From JARRLC01 sp050290865 (lineage in GTDB: Bacteria; Pseudomonadota; Alphaproteobacteria; Rhizobiales; Rhodomicrobiaceae): a stretch of DNA of 17,056 nucleotides. Under the pieces are notes generated by a model. That model was given only the letters and a program-made list of their open reading frames with translations, made no database searches and was not told the origin of the DNA. The stretch spans positions 1 to 17,056 of the forward strand of contig JBNKIW010000049.1 of NCBI GenBank assembly GCA_050290865.1, written 5' to 3'. The translations under genes were made by a program, and so were the position numbers. Positions 6,072 to 13,602 of the stretch are shown here, piece after piece (position 1 is the first letter of the stretch; every line of letters starts with the position of its first letter).

Positions 6072-8396
6072 CTACAGGATTCCGTTTTCGACCGTCCGAA
6101 ACGTCGCGTCGGACCAGTCAAAGCCGAATTCCTCGTGATAGAGGTTGGCAAGGCCGTCTTCGTTCAGCGCCATGAACTGCTCACCAAAGCGGTATGGGTT
6201 GACGGTCTCAATCCTTCCCGCTTGCCGCAGTCCGGCGAATGCCCCGCGTGGCACGTTGACCATATACGGTTGCAGCTTGCGGGCCACAGCGCCCGCGTGC
6301 TCGGCGTTGGTTAACGCATCCAGGAGCCGCCGGGCCTCTTCGTCATAAGGGACGATCACCGGTTCCATTTCCGTCTTGATCATGCGGAAATCCCGCGCGA
6401 TGTCTGCGAAGGGAATTATAGCGTCCTCGCGGTTCAGAACGCACCCCGCGCTCTTCGCGATGCCGTGCGGGTCAAGCCGGTCGTCACGTCCAGCTTCCTG
6501 ACACCAATACAGTTCAGAAAAATAGGCTTCAATGGCAGCCAGCGAGAGCGGATCGGCTGCATGGGCTGGATTGCGGAACACGCTCCGTGCCGCCTGTTCA
6601 AATTTGCGCAACTCTGGGATCGGGGCACGGTCCTTGGGCTCGAAAATCTGAACGAAGCTTTCCTCAAGGCGCCGCCGCCCTTCGCGATTGCAGCGCCCCG
6701 CTGCCTGCGCGATTGAGTCCAGTCCAGCCATGGCGCGGTAAACGAACGGGAAATCTACGTCTACGCCGGCCTCGATCACGGTCGTCGCGACAAGGCGGCA
6801 CGGGCCTTTTTCTAGTGCCGTCTTGATCTCATTGAGTTTTTTCGTGCGATGGACTGGGCACATCAATGCCGAAAGGTGGAATGTGCCGGGTTCATTGCCG
6901 AGCTTCTGATACAACTCCCGTGCGTGCTTGCGCGTACCAACAATACACAACACGCGATCATGGCTGCGAAGCCTGTCCGCCAGCGCGTCATCATCCAGCT
7001 CGACCGCCGGTTTGATAGTCACGCGCTTCAAACGCGCGTACAAGATCCCTGGTGTCAGGCCCGGAGCGTCCGCAATTTCGCGCGCGCCGGCAAGGCCGCC
7101 CTTGAACCCAGGTGAGCCATCGGCGCGCGCGGCCTGTAGTGCCGGCTGGGTCGCGGTGCAGAGCACAATGCTCGCTCCGTAGCTTCGGGCCAGTTCATCG
7201 AACGCGGCGACGCATGGCCGCAGCATCGCCAACGGCAGCGTCTGCGCCTCATCCAGGATTACGACGCTTTTGGCGATGTTGTGCAGCTTGCGGCATTGTC
7301 CGGGGCGGTTGGAAAACAGGCTCTCGAAAAACTGCACGGCCGTTGTGATAATCACCGGCGCATCCCAGTTTTCCATTGCTAGCCGCGCCCGTTCGCCAGC
7401 CTGCCGTTCGCTTTCGCCGCGCTCGGCTTCCCTTGGTTCCCGATAGGCACTGTGATGTTCGATAACGCAGTGTTCCAGGTCAGCGCCGAAAGCCTTGCGA
7501 AAGACCCCGGCGGTCTGCTCGATGATGCTGGTAAACGGGATGACGTAGATGACACGATCGAGATTGTGGGCGACGGCATGCCCAAGCGCAAAAGCCAGCG
7601 AGGACAGTGTCTTGCCGCCACCGGTTGGAACACTCAACGAGAAGAGACCCGGGCATTCCAGCGCCTTGCGCCCTGCCGCTGCAAGAATTTCGGCGCGGGC
7701 TTTGTTGACATCCGATGCCTGGCCGCCTCTAGCGAGACCCTTCAAATATGCATCGAGCTTTGCATTGAGAGTGCTCAGGATTGTCGCGGACCAGCCGCCG
7801 CGTGGAGGCGTTTTTGCATCAAGGGCTGAGTAAAACGCCTCGGTATCCAGACGGTCGGCGTCCACAAGCGTTGAGAACAGCATACGCACCAGCAGCGCAG
7901 CGCAAAAGCCGTGACGCTCTTTGTCGGGCGGCTGCCGTAGCGATAGCCGCACTTCAGCAGGCAGCAGCGGCTCTATTTCCGGTGCCCACGCATCGAAGCG
8001 CGGCAAGGCGTCAACGGCTTCCTTCGCCAGTCGGCTACTGAGCGGGTTAGGACTCCCTGTACCGACGCCATTCGCGAGGCCGGCGTGGTGTCCTGCTATG
8101 GCATACGCGATCAGTTTACCCACCGGGCCAAAACGATTTTCTTGCGCTGCGATATACGCCCCTGCGGTGGAATGATCGACCCGTATATTTTCGCCAGCGA
8201 GCTTACGCTGGAACTCCAGTGAGTATTTACCCAGATCGTGCAAAAGCCCTGCTAAATACGCAGCCTCCGCAGCACCGAATTTAGCGCCGTTTGTCCGCGC
8301 GATTGCGGCTACGCCGGTGAGATGATCCAGGAGCGGTTGCCCACTGCCAAACTGAGTTCCCGTCGCCGAATGGGCGAAATATTGTTGTGCGGCCAT
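6072..8396 (-). CDS. cas3: CRISPR-associated nuclease-helicase Cas3 (HD domain fused to DExD helicase)
   Basis: Cas3 is recruited by target-bound Cascade and degrades DNA by coupled helicase and HD nuclease activity. From the ATG at 8396 the product is 774 residues. The HD domain has YFAHS (about 7), LLHDLGKYS (about 52-60), VDHSTAGAY and IAGHHAGL. The helicase has Walker A VPTGGGKTLSS (about 256-266), ILDEAQTLP (motif II, about 380-388), TATQPAL (motif III) and QAAGRCNREGRR (motif VI), all intact. An in-frame GTG at 8417 with AAGGA only 3 nt upstream is an alternative; the ATG is preferred because Cas3 homologues begin just before YFAHS and GGGA lies 6 nt upstream. It is the first gene of the operon. 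Confidence 0.96.
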   Translation of the reverse strand: MAAQQYFAHSATGTQFGSGQPLLDHLTGVAAIARTNGAKFGAAEAAYLAGLLHDLGKYSLEFQRKLAGENIRVDHSTAGAYIAAQENRFGPVGKLIAYAIAGHHAGLANGVGTGSPNPLSSRLAKEAVDALPRFDAWAPEIEPLLPAEVRLSLRQPPDKERHGFCAALLVRMLFSTLVDADRLDTEAFYSALDAKTPPRGGWSATILSTLNAKLDAYLKGLARGGQASDVNKARAEILAAAGRKALECPGLFSLSVPTGGGKTLSSLAFALGHAVAHNLDRVIYVIPFTSIIEQTAGVFRKAFGADLEHCVIEHHSAYREPREAERGESERQAGERARLAMENWDAPVIITTAVQFFESLFSNRPGQCRKLHNIAKSVVILDEAQTLPLAMLRPCVAAFDELARSYGASIVLCTATQPALQAARADGSPGFKGGLAGAREIADAPGLTPGILYARLKRVTIKPAVELDDDALADRLRSHDRVLCIVGTRKHARELYQKLGNEPGTFHLSALMCPVHRTKKLNEIKTALEKGPCRLVATTVIEAGVDVDFPFVYRAMAGLDSIAQAAGRCNREGRRRLEESFVQIFEPKDRAPIPELRKFEQAARSVFRNPAHAADPLSLAAIEAYFSELYWCQEAGRDDRLDPHGIAKSAGCVLNREDAIIPFADIARDFRMIKTEMEPVIVPYDEEARRLLDALTNAEHAGAVARKLQPYMVNVPRGAFAGLRQAGRIETVNPYRFGEQFMALNEDGLANLYHEEFGFDWSDATFRTVENGIL

Positions 8397-8426
8397 CACC
8401 AATCCCGTAATCCTCACGCATCCTTA

Positions 8427-8455
8427 CTTGTCTATCTGGACGGTGGCACCGTCAA
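8427..8455 (-). promoter_or_regulatory. Probable cas operon promoter with overlapping perfect inverted repeat
   Basis: Upstream of cas3 the minus strand carries TTGACG (8455-8450), a good -35, followed after 15-17 nt by weak -10 candidates such as TAGACA. Overlapping the -35 is a perfect 15-bp inverted repeat, GACGGTG-G-CACCGTC, at 8439-8453. A repressor bound here would block the promoter. No regulator gene lies next to the operon. The repeat is seen directly; its role is inferred. Confidence 0.45.
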
Positions 8456-9089
8456 GTACTCCCATCACCTAATCGAATTTCAAACTCCTTCCTGATTACC
8501 CCGATATCTCCGCGCCGACGATGAGAATGGGCGCAAAATCATAGAGACGGCGCTGCGGAGCTGGCGCTCCCGCCTCCGCCTCGGTTTCACCTTCTGAAAC
8601 AGTGACTTGGGAACGATTTGGCGGAGACACTGGGGTAATCAGGAACTCCTTTGAAGTCGGTCTTAGCGGATCCTGGGTGAAATCGGCAGCACGCTTGGCA
8701 ATGATGACCGTGACGGACGGCCGACACGGCAGAACGTGTTGTTGTGTTAGAGGAACGTCCTGCCCCCTATTGGCTATTAACAAGATGCTTAGCGTTGGAA
8801 CGAACGGTCCAATCCAATCGGTTCCCATTACGGTGCTGCGTCTCGGCCGAAGCAACACGCTGCGGGCGGTCGATGATGGTCACGAAGCGGCCGCTCATCA
8901 CCATCATAACGAGCGGCAGTAAACGGGGCACTGCGATCATCGGTCTGTTCAGCAAGGTTGCCGGTTTTCGGCTAACGTCGAGGTTGGACGCACCAGTGAG
9001 CAGACCCGAGGCACATTGGGGTTCCCGGTGCTTTTCGGCCGAACGACTGTTTCGGGTAACGCTCTCCGAAAAGAATTGTGCGCCGCGGT
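8456..9089. other. Stretch without a recognisable gene
   Basis: Between the cas3 promoter and the small gene at 9090 I find no frame with convincing protein features. Short open frames exist on both strands but show no family motif, no good ribosome site and unnatural composition. The one notable structure is an inverted repeat at 8873-8907 (separate entry). The stretch may be decayed island DNA. Confidence 0.6.
8873..8907. repeat. Interrupted 35-bp inverted repeat
   Basis: ATGATGGT at 8873-8880 is the exact inverse of ACCATCAT at 8900-8907. Between them sits the perfect 10-bp palindrome AGCGGCCGCT (8886-8895), so the element is nearly symmetric about 8890, apart from a one-base offset. It lies in non-coding DNA. 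It could be a protein-binding site, a hairpin or a transposon relic; nothing nearby decides. Confidence 0.5.
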
Positions 9090-9455
9090 CTAAGGCGTGT
9101 TTGCGGACCAGTTGCCGGTGAACCAGTCCACCAAATTCTGCGGGTCGTCCCACTTGTAAGTCATCCGCCGGGAGTGTTGATCCATACGCTCGATGAATTG
9201 AGGATCGTCCAAACGAAGCAATACGGTGTAAATCCGATCAACGACCTGTTTCATGAATTGGCGCATTTCATCGTCACTGATGCGTGACGCAGTGATCCAA
9301 GGTATTTCGCCATACGGAGTGACAACCTTGACGTCTGAATGGTCTCCCGTTTGTGTCGAGGGGGCAACTCCTGCGTGAACATCTTCGATGCACGTATTGC
9401 GTACGCATAGGGCAGCCAGCGCGAGGGCCAAGTGCTTGGCGAGTTCTTCGTCCAT
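9090..9455 (-). CDS. Conserved hypothetical protein of mobile-island type
   Basis: The 121-residue product starts MDEELAKHLALALAALCVR and contains the segments DVKVVTPYGEIPW and SRISDDEMRQFMKQVV. I recall similar small proteins next to cytosine methyltransferase genes on proteobacterial integrative elements, but no function is known to me. The ATG at 9455 is chosen over one 24 codons upstream because it has an AAAGGCGG ribosome site at good spacing and the alternative N-terminus looks random. No signal peptide or membrane segment is seen. It is divergent from the methyltransferase pseudogene at 9689, an arrangement consistent with a relic of one island module. Confidence 0.75.
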   Translation of the reverse strand: MDEELAKHLALALAALCVRNTCIEDVHAGVAPSTQTGDHSDVKVVTPYGEIPWITASRISDDEMRQFMKQVVDRIYTVLLRLDDPQFIERMDQHSRRMTYKWDDPQNLVDWFTGNWSANTP

Positions 9456-9688
9456 CGGTTCACCGCCTTTCAAACTTGAAGAGTGGAGACTACAGCAACG
9501 GTTGAAGACCGTCACGATCACGTGCATCTGTGTTGGTTCCAGCAGGCCTCGCGGCTATCCCGGAAGGAACTTATTGACACCGACCGGACGAACAAGCCCT
9601 CATTCGGCATAGTTATTGTCGAAACGATCCTCAGAACTCTCTTGCACGCAGGGAAACCAGCACTCTCTCGCACTATTGACGAACCGCG

Positions 9689-10498
9689 GTGGCAATAACA
9701 TCTCTTCTGCGGCCTGGCAGCGGCGGGCACGGCTTCAATCGGGGCCGCGCCCGTGTCGGCAACCTCGAGGCTGTCTTCCGCTGCCTCGGCGGCGTCGATG
9801 TCAGTCCCGCCGCGATCCGCGATTCCGAGCGTCTGGCGGGCGTTGCCCGGCACAGTGCTCGACCTGTTTTCGCGCGAGCAATACGAGGCATTTCGCGGCT
9901 GTGAACCGCTCGCCGGATAGCGCGAAGCTACTGCTGGCGACATCCAGGCCTCCGCCAGCTTCGAGCGGTCTCACATCGTGTTCCTCTCGGTGCCCTGCAA
10001 GGGTTTCAGCGGCGTGCTTTCCGAAACAGCCTCTCGCCTCGCGCAGATACCAAACCCTCAATCAGCTCACGCTGCGGGTCGTCTGGCTGATGCTGGAAGC
10101 CTGGGCTGATGATCCGGTGGAGTTGATCGTATTCGAGAACGTGCCGCGCATTGCCCAGCGCTGGTGAGCGGCTTGTTGCCGTCATCTGCGCACTGGACGG
10201 CACCCGGCACCGGCCGTTCACGACACTTGAGCTTGCTGCGCTGCAGAGCCTCGTTGATCCGGAGGAGGTACTCGAATTCGACGGCCTTTCCGATCAGGCG
10301 TGGCGCGAGCGGATCGGCAACGCCGTGCCGCCAGCGGCGGCGGAAGCCATCGCATCCGTGATGGGCCGCACACTCCTCTTCGCCTGGGCTGGCGAGAGCT
10401 TCATGCTGTCGAACGCCCCGATATGGGTGCAGTCGATGGCGGTGGCGGCGTCAGTCGATCTTTGCTCTATGATTATCCATGGTGCCGTCGATGAGTGA
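9689..10498 (+). pseudogene. Decayed cytosine-5 DNA methyltransferase
   Basis: Motifs of a C5 methyltransferase appear in order but in different frames: LFCGL (motif I, about 9702-9716), HGFNRGRARVGNLEAVFRCL, then DLFSREQYEAF and IVFLSVPCKGFSG (motif IV, with the catalytic Cys), then LIVFENVPRIAQR (motif VI, about 10126-10164), and finally PFTTLELAALQSL...RIGNAVPP (motifs IX/X, about 10220-10335). There are at least three frame changes, a TAG stop at 9918-9920, and a central deletion near 10164 joining motif VI directly to the C-terminal part. Motif VIII and the target-recognition region are therefore missing and the enzyme cannot be active. An intact relative would be several hundred residues longer. 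Such orphan methyltransferases are common cargo of conjugative islands. Confidence 0.88.
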
Positions 10499-10540
10499 CC
10501 TTGCCCTTGCGTGAATTTTGCGGGGATGAGTTGCACACTG

Positions 10541-10607
10541 TGGAGCATGGTGGAGCAAATGAAGTAACGGACGTCATGTTAAGTCATTGATATCTATACG
10601 CTATACG
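10541..10607. repeat. Short direct repeats beside the tRNA fragment
   Basis: TGGAGCA occurs twice, at 10541-10547 and 10551-10557 (10-bp period), and CTATACG occurs as a perfect tandem at 10594-10607, ending 9 bp before the tRNA fragment. Short direct repeats beside an attachment core can be integrase or excisionase arm sites. This is inference; the repeats themselves are seen. Confidence 0.4.
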
Positions 10608-10616
10608 CGTCGCTTG

Positions 10617-10666
10617 GCGGAATCATAATCCGTAGGTCGGGGGTTCAAGTCCCTCCTCCGCTACCA
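10617..10666 (+). other. 3' tRNA fragment (CAU anticodon), probable attachment site of an integrated island
   Basis: The 50 bp fold as the 3' part of a tRNA: anticodon stem GCGGA/TCCGT around loop ATCATAA (anticodon CAT), variable loop AGGTC, T-stem GGGGG/CCCTC around TTCAAGT, acceptor 3' strand CTCCGCT, discriminator A, and encoded CCA. The expected 5' strand AGCGGAG and a D-arm are absent upstream, so this is not a full gene. A CAU tRNA could be elongator Met or the lysidine-type Ile. Integrases that target tRNA 3' ends leave an intact tRNA at one end of the island and such a fragment at the other. With the fragment on the plus strand, the island should lie to the left. Confidence 0.8.
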
Positions 10667-11177
10667 GTATAACATAATGATTTTGTTGATTATTTTCTGT
10701 TCAGTCGCCTCATTTTACCTCATCTTCCGTGCTCGGCCACTACCAACGGTTACCGTTGATTCCCAAAGGTTTTCGGTCTGTGGCGGCAGCTCCATGCAAC
10801 ATGAAATGCAGCATGGCACCCCCTGTTTTTTTGGTGTAGATGAGCCGCGCCGCAGGGGTGGGCGCATTCTTCAGGAGCACGGACGCCGACCGTTCAAGTC
10901 CACTCGCTCCGGCCATCTATCTTCAAGACTTAACCAGAAGACCCAGCCTCTCGAGCTCAACAAGAACCCATGGCGGAACGCGAGCCGGAGCAACAACGGC
11001 AGTCTGTTGCTTCGCCACATCCCCCCCGACGCCGGTGCCCTCGCGCATAGCGACGCGCACGGGAATCCCTGATGTCAGCGCTGACGGCAGACGAAAAGCC
11101 CCCCGCGTTGTGCGGTAGTCTCGGTGCTGTGGCTTCATCAAGCCACAGGTCAACTTGCCATCGGCTTCATACCGGCG
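10667..11177. other. Stretch without a recognisable gene
   Basis: About 510 bp after the tRNA fragment, starting AT-rich (10667-10730) and turning GC-rich. Open frames here show no recognised motif and no good ribosome site. If the fragment is an island end, this would be the original chromosomal flank or the start of a second, decayed element. Confidence 0.55.
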
Positions 11178-11580
11178 TCACGCAGGCTTCATTGCGCGCT
11201 CGATCGTGGAGCGACTGACGTTTGGTGATGCCGCGATTTCACTGTGCGTGAAATCGTCGGCCGCGCAGCTTTTGTGATGATGCCCTCTTGTGCGGACTTT
11301 CGGCGGGATCGGCTTCACCGGCAGCGTTTCCGCTTTTGACGCCCGAGCGCCAACGTGAACACCAGCGGACCGAATGCACACTGAGTTCCACCAGCACAAC
11401 GAGGCCCAGGTTGAGGGCAACGGCAATGGTGGAGGTCTCGGCGGTCCCGCTGTTACCAGCGGCGAGTTTCGTGGCCTGCACATCGGCGGGCTTACTGAAC
11501 CTAGCTTTTGGATCGCTGGCGATGCGGTTGCCGGAGGCGGTCTGCGCTGTGGGGGATCGGCTATGGTGCCGTTTTGGCAT
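11178..11580 (-). pseudogene. Frameshifted relic of a membrane-HTH protein (paralogue of the gene at 12495)
   Basis: Pieces of the C-terminal half of the protein encoded at 12495-13568 are recognisable here in changing frames on the same strand. PADVQATKLAA matches PADTQAANLAA, VALNLGLVVLVEL matches VALNLWLAVLIEI, FGPLVFTLALGRQ matches FGPLVFASVLRRQ, and SEIAASPNVSRSTIERAMKPA matches LQIAAALGVSRSTVQRAVKLA. At least two frame changes separate them, and no N-terminal membrane helices were found, so the gene is dead and truncated. It lies just downstream of the XRE gene at 11651 on the same strand. Confidence 0.75.
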
Positions 11581-11650
11581 ACCATGGTTTGCGGGTCATT
11601 CGGCGCGAAGGCGTGGAGCATAATGTTCGTGCGACGTTCGCAGAACTCTT

Positions 11651-11890
11651 TCAAGGCTTCCTTTCCGGCCGACACGGCGGGCAAACACATCCCTCGTCGC
11701 TGAACGTCACGCCAGCTTCTTCCAGCGCTCGCCGGATGTCCTCCCTGGTGCGCTCGCGCAATGTGTCGCCCTGCTCAAGTCGCGCCACGGTATCCACGGA
11801 GACTTTCGCAGCGGCGGCCAGTTCGCGAACGCCCCACCCGAGCGCAGCGCGTGCCATGCGGCAATGTATAGCGGTGAATTTCGTAATCAT
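11651..11890 (-). CDS. XRE-family HTH repressor
   Basis: A 79-residue DNA-binding protein. The helix-turn-helix is in RMARAALGWGVRELAAAAKVSVDTVARLEQGD (about 11-42), followed by a helix and a short tail with the cysteine cluster GCVCPPC near the C-terminus. The ATG at 11890 is chosen because HTH proteins of this size start shortly before the first helix; the frame stays open upstream but is not protein-like. No clear Shine-Dalgarno is present. A promoter TTGTTC (11956-11951), 17 nt, TATGAT (11933-11928) precedes it. It is divergent from the gene at 12027 and probably represses both itself and that gene through the palindromes between them. Confidence 0.85.
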   Translation of the reverse strand: MITKFTAIHCRMARAALGWGVRELAAAAKVSVDTVARLEQGDTLRERTREDIRRALEEAGVTFSDEGCVCPPCRPERKP

Positions 11891-11956
11891 GTTCTGAAAT
11901 CCGTTGTTTGTTATGACATGATCCCGTATCATAAATATGTTCTGAAACCAGAACAA
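11891..11956. promoter_or_regulatory. Divergent overlapping promoters with palindromic operators
   Basis: On the plus strand, TTGTTT (11904-11909), 17 nt, TATCAT (11927-11932) can drive the gene at 12027. On the minus strand, TTGTTC (11956-11951), 17 nt, TATGAT (11933-11928) can drive the XRE gene. GTTCTG-aaac-CAGAAC (11939-11954) is a perfect palindrome that covers the minus -35 and the plus start site. A further half-site GTTCTG lies at 11891-11896 directly before the XRE start codon. ATGAT-n5-ATCAT (11918-11932) covers both -10 regions. This is the layout of a self-regulating repressor switch. Confidence 0.6.
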
Positions 11957-11961
11957 GAAGC

Positions 11962-11997
11962 GGCCCGGCGGGAAGGTGGAAGCTCCCGCGCCGGGCC
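11962..11997 (+). promoter_or_regulatory. GC-rich hairpin in the 5' leader of the gene at 12027
   Basis: GGCCCGGC at 11962-11969 pairs with GCCGGGCC at 11990-11997, with an inner GGGA/TCCC pairing. It lies between the predicted transcription start and the ribosome site at 12015-12020. No T-run follows, so it is less likely a terminator than a stabilising or regulatory RNA structure. Confidence 0.5.
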
Positions 11998-12026
11998 TAA
12001 CCACAACCGTAATCTGGAGTACGGAA

Positions 12027-12269
12027 ATGGCTGAGAACGAGCATACGCCCGCCGAAGGCGAGCGCAACATCCGCATTGAAGCAACTCGCCTTGTTTTCGA
12101 GGTACGCATCGTCCTGGAAAGCGTCGCGGGCGGCCTTGAAGCCATTACGGCCCTGCCTGAGGCTGGGCCAGTTACGCAGCACATTGAGGTGCTGCGCAAG
12201 TTGGTCACGCAAGCTGCCGAAGCCGTCGAAGAGTTCGCCGCAATGCTGAAGGAATGTTCGGCTAGTTGA
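12027..12269 (+). CDS. Small acidic hypothetical protein (80 residues)
   Basis: The product starts MAENEHTPAEGERNIRIEAT and is predicted mostly helical and acidic, with heptad-like stretches (VFEVRIVLESVAGGLEAI and VLRKLVTQAAEAVEEFAAML), so a small helical bundle or dimer is likely. I recognise no family. The ATG at 12027 is chosen because TGGAGT lies about 7 nt upstream. The gene is divergent from the XRE repressor at 11890, which probably controls it. It is followed by a hairpin at 12277-12302 that may end transcription. No membrane or signal segment is seen. Confidence 0.75.
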   Translation: MAENEHTPAEGERNIRIEATRLVFEVRIVLESVAGGLEAITALPEAGPVTQHIEVLRKLVTQAAEAVEEFAAMLKECSAS

Positions 12270-12276
12270 CGAGGGA

Positions 12277-12302
12277 GGGGCGGCTTCCATCGGGGCTGCC
12301 CC
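12277..12302 (+). terminator. Possible terminator after the 12027 gene
   Basis: GGGGCGGC at 12277-12284 pairs with GCTGCCCC at 12295-12302 (one G-U pair) around a 10-nt loop, 8 bp after the stop codon. Only a weak T-rich tail follows, so termination may be inefficient. Confidence 0.4.
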
Positions 12303-12419
12303 ATCATCTTGTGAGAAACAAAAGCGGGGCTATCAACATCTCCGAACGCATTCTGACGTCAGGAGCGCTTCGTCCCGTCAGCGCCGCCATCGTCGTGACG
12401 GCATTCTGGGCTTGAGAAC

Positions 12420-12447
12420 AAAAGGCCCGTCGCGGGGAGCGGCGGGC
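12420..12447 (-). terminator. Rho-independent terminator for the membrane-HTH gene
   Basis: GCCCGTCGC at 12425-12433 pairs with GCGGCGGGC at 12439-12447 (one wobble pair), loop GGGGA. Read on the minus strand, the hairpin is followed by CTTTTG, giving the T-run expected for transcription leaving the gene that ends at 12495. Confidence 0.6.
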
Positions 12448-12494
12448 TTCACTTGGCGGCTTCACTGGCATCATCCGGCATCATGGCGCCAGCT

Positions 12495-13568
12495 TCATGC
12501 AAGCTTCACAGCGCGTTGGACCGTTGAGCGGCTGACGCCAAGCGCCGCCGCAATTTGAAGCTGCGTCATGCCGTTTGCCTGAAGATCGGCGACTGCTTTT
12601 TTCCGCTCAGCGAGGTCCACGATGTTACCACCGGCCTCCGGCTTTTTACTGCGCTTACGGAGCTTCGACGCGGCCTTCTTGGCTTTGCCCTTCGGCATGA
12701 CCGCCGCGGATTGCTCCACAGGCACCGTTTCCGCGGGCTGAGGCTGGCGCCGCAAGACTGATGCAAACACCAGCGGCCCGAAGGCGCCGATGATCTCGAT
12801 CAGCACCGCGAGCCACAAATTCAGCGCAACGCCGATGTTCTCGGGTTGCACGCTGCCGCCAATGAAGCTGAGAGCGGCGGCGAGGTTTGCGGCCTGCGTG
12901 TCCGCAGGTTGGCCGGTCGCATGGCCAGATGATGCCAGCAGTTGAGCCTTGATGCCGCTAATCTCGCGGTCGAGAGCTTCGACCTTCCGGCTGGCGTCCA
13001 GGGCGGCTTCCTTGGCAGCATGACCGGCGCAGAGCAGGCGCGACGCGGGAAGCGTGGCGTCCGCGCACTGCTTCGAGGATGTCCACGCTGGGGATAGTTC
13101 GAGGCCACGAAGCTCGGCCTCGATCACGCCGGGCGTTTTTTCCTGGCTGATGGAGGCGAGGCTGGTGCGGGACTGCTCATATTGCGCAAGCTGGCTGGTG
13201 AGCAGCGCGGTTTTCCGGTTCTCCGCAGTCCGGCTTCCGGCAATCTCCGCTCGCGTGGTGCTGGCAGCGCCCACGGCGGCGGCAAGGTTGTAAGTCAGGC
13301 AGACGCCGCCGGTCAGCAGCGCCACCAAGAGCAGCGCGGCATTGCGCGTCGCAAACGCCCGTTCGATGGCGAAAGGCGAGGCTGCGGCGAGCGCCACAGA
13401 CAAGACCGACGCGGCGGCGAGCGGCAGCGCTGGCGCGCCGGGCGTATGCGCAAGCTGGTGCATGACATTGATCCCGGCGCTCGGCGCCATGCAAGCCAGT
13501 GCGAAAAGTGCGATGACCGCGGTTCCACCTTGCCCAGGCCGCGGGAAGGCTTCATGGTGCTTGGTCAT
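12495..13568 (-). CDS. Membrane protein with periplasmic helical domain and C-terminal cytoplasmic HTH
   Basis: A 357-residue protein with hydrophobic segments at about 16-36, 47-66, 77-101 and 245-271. Between the third and fourth is an alpha-helical, coiled-coil-like region (about 103-212) with two cysteines, C168 and C180. After the fourth comes a basic linker (KGKAKKAASKLRKRSKK) and a helix-turn-helix of resolvase/Hin type (QIAAALGVSRSTVQRAVKLA, 338-357). With the N-terminus inside, the helical domain would be periplasmic and the HTH cytoplasmic, as in one-component membrane sensors. No named family is recognised. The ATG at 13568 is chosen for its GAGAGGGA ribosome site; an upstream ATG at 13655 has none. 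It is divergent from the XRE gene at 13703, and a dead second copy lies at 11178. Confidence 0.8.
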   Translation of the reverse strand: MTKHHEAFPRPGQGGTAVIALFALACMAPSAGINVMHQLAHTPGAPALPLAAASVLSVALAAASPFAIERAFATRNAALLLVALLTGGVCLTYNLAAAVGAASTTRAEIAGSRTAENRKTALLTSQLAQYEQSRTSLASISQEKTPGVIEAELRGLELSPAWTSSKQCADATLPASRLLCAGHAAKEAALDASRKVEALDREISGIKAQLLASSGHATGQPADTQAANLAAALSFIGGSVQPENIGVALNLWLAVLIEIIGAFGPLVFASVLRRQPQPAETVPVEQSAAVMPKGKAKKAASKLRKRSKKPEAGGNIVDLAERKKAVADLQANGMTQLQIAAALGVSRSTVQRAVKLA

Positions 13569-13602
13569 GGTGTGATCCCTCTCACTCAGGGGTTTACGCC
13601 AC

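Noticed and set aside
8888..8907. NotI-like site followed by CAT/CAC triplets resembling a cloning tag
   Set aside because: The surrounding bases do not match vector sequence, and the triplets are part of a natural-looking inverted repeat.
8602..8922. Plus-strand 106-codon frame upstream of the hypothetical gene
   Set aside because: No ribosome site, no family motif, and a histidine run that comes from the inverted repeat; coding is not supported.
10494..10506. The 13-bp AGTGACCTTGCCC shared with 16975-16987 as a second insertion-sequence end
   Set aside because: The match stops after 13 bp. A few such matches are expected by chance in a window of this size, and no transposase remains nearby.
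10560..10666. A complete tRNA gene
   Set aside because: No acceptor 5' strand AGCGGAG and no D-arm can be found upstream; only the 3' part is present.
10923..11153. Minus-strand 76-codon frame ending VLVELERLGLLVKS
   Set aside because: The tail looks protein-like, but there is no ribosome site, no recognised domain and no continuation in other frames.
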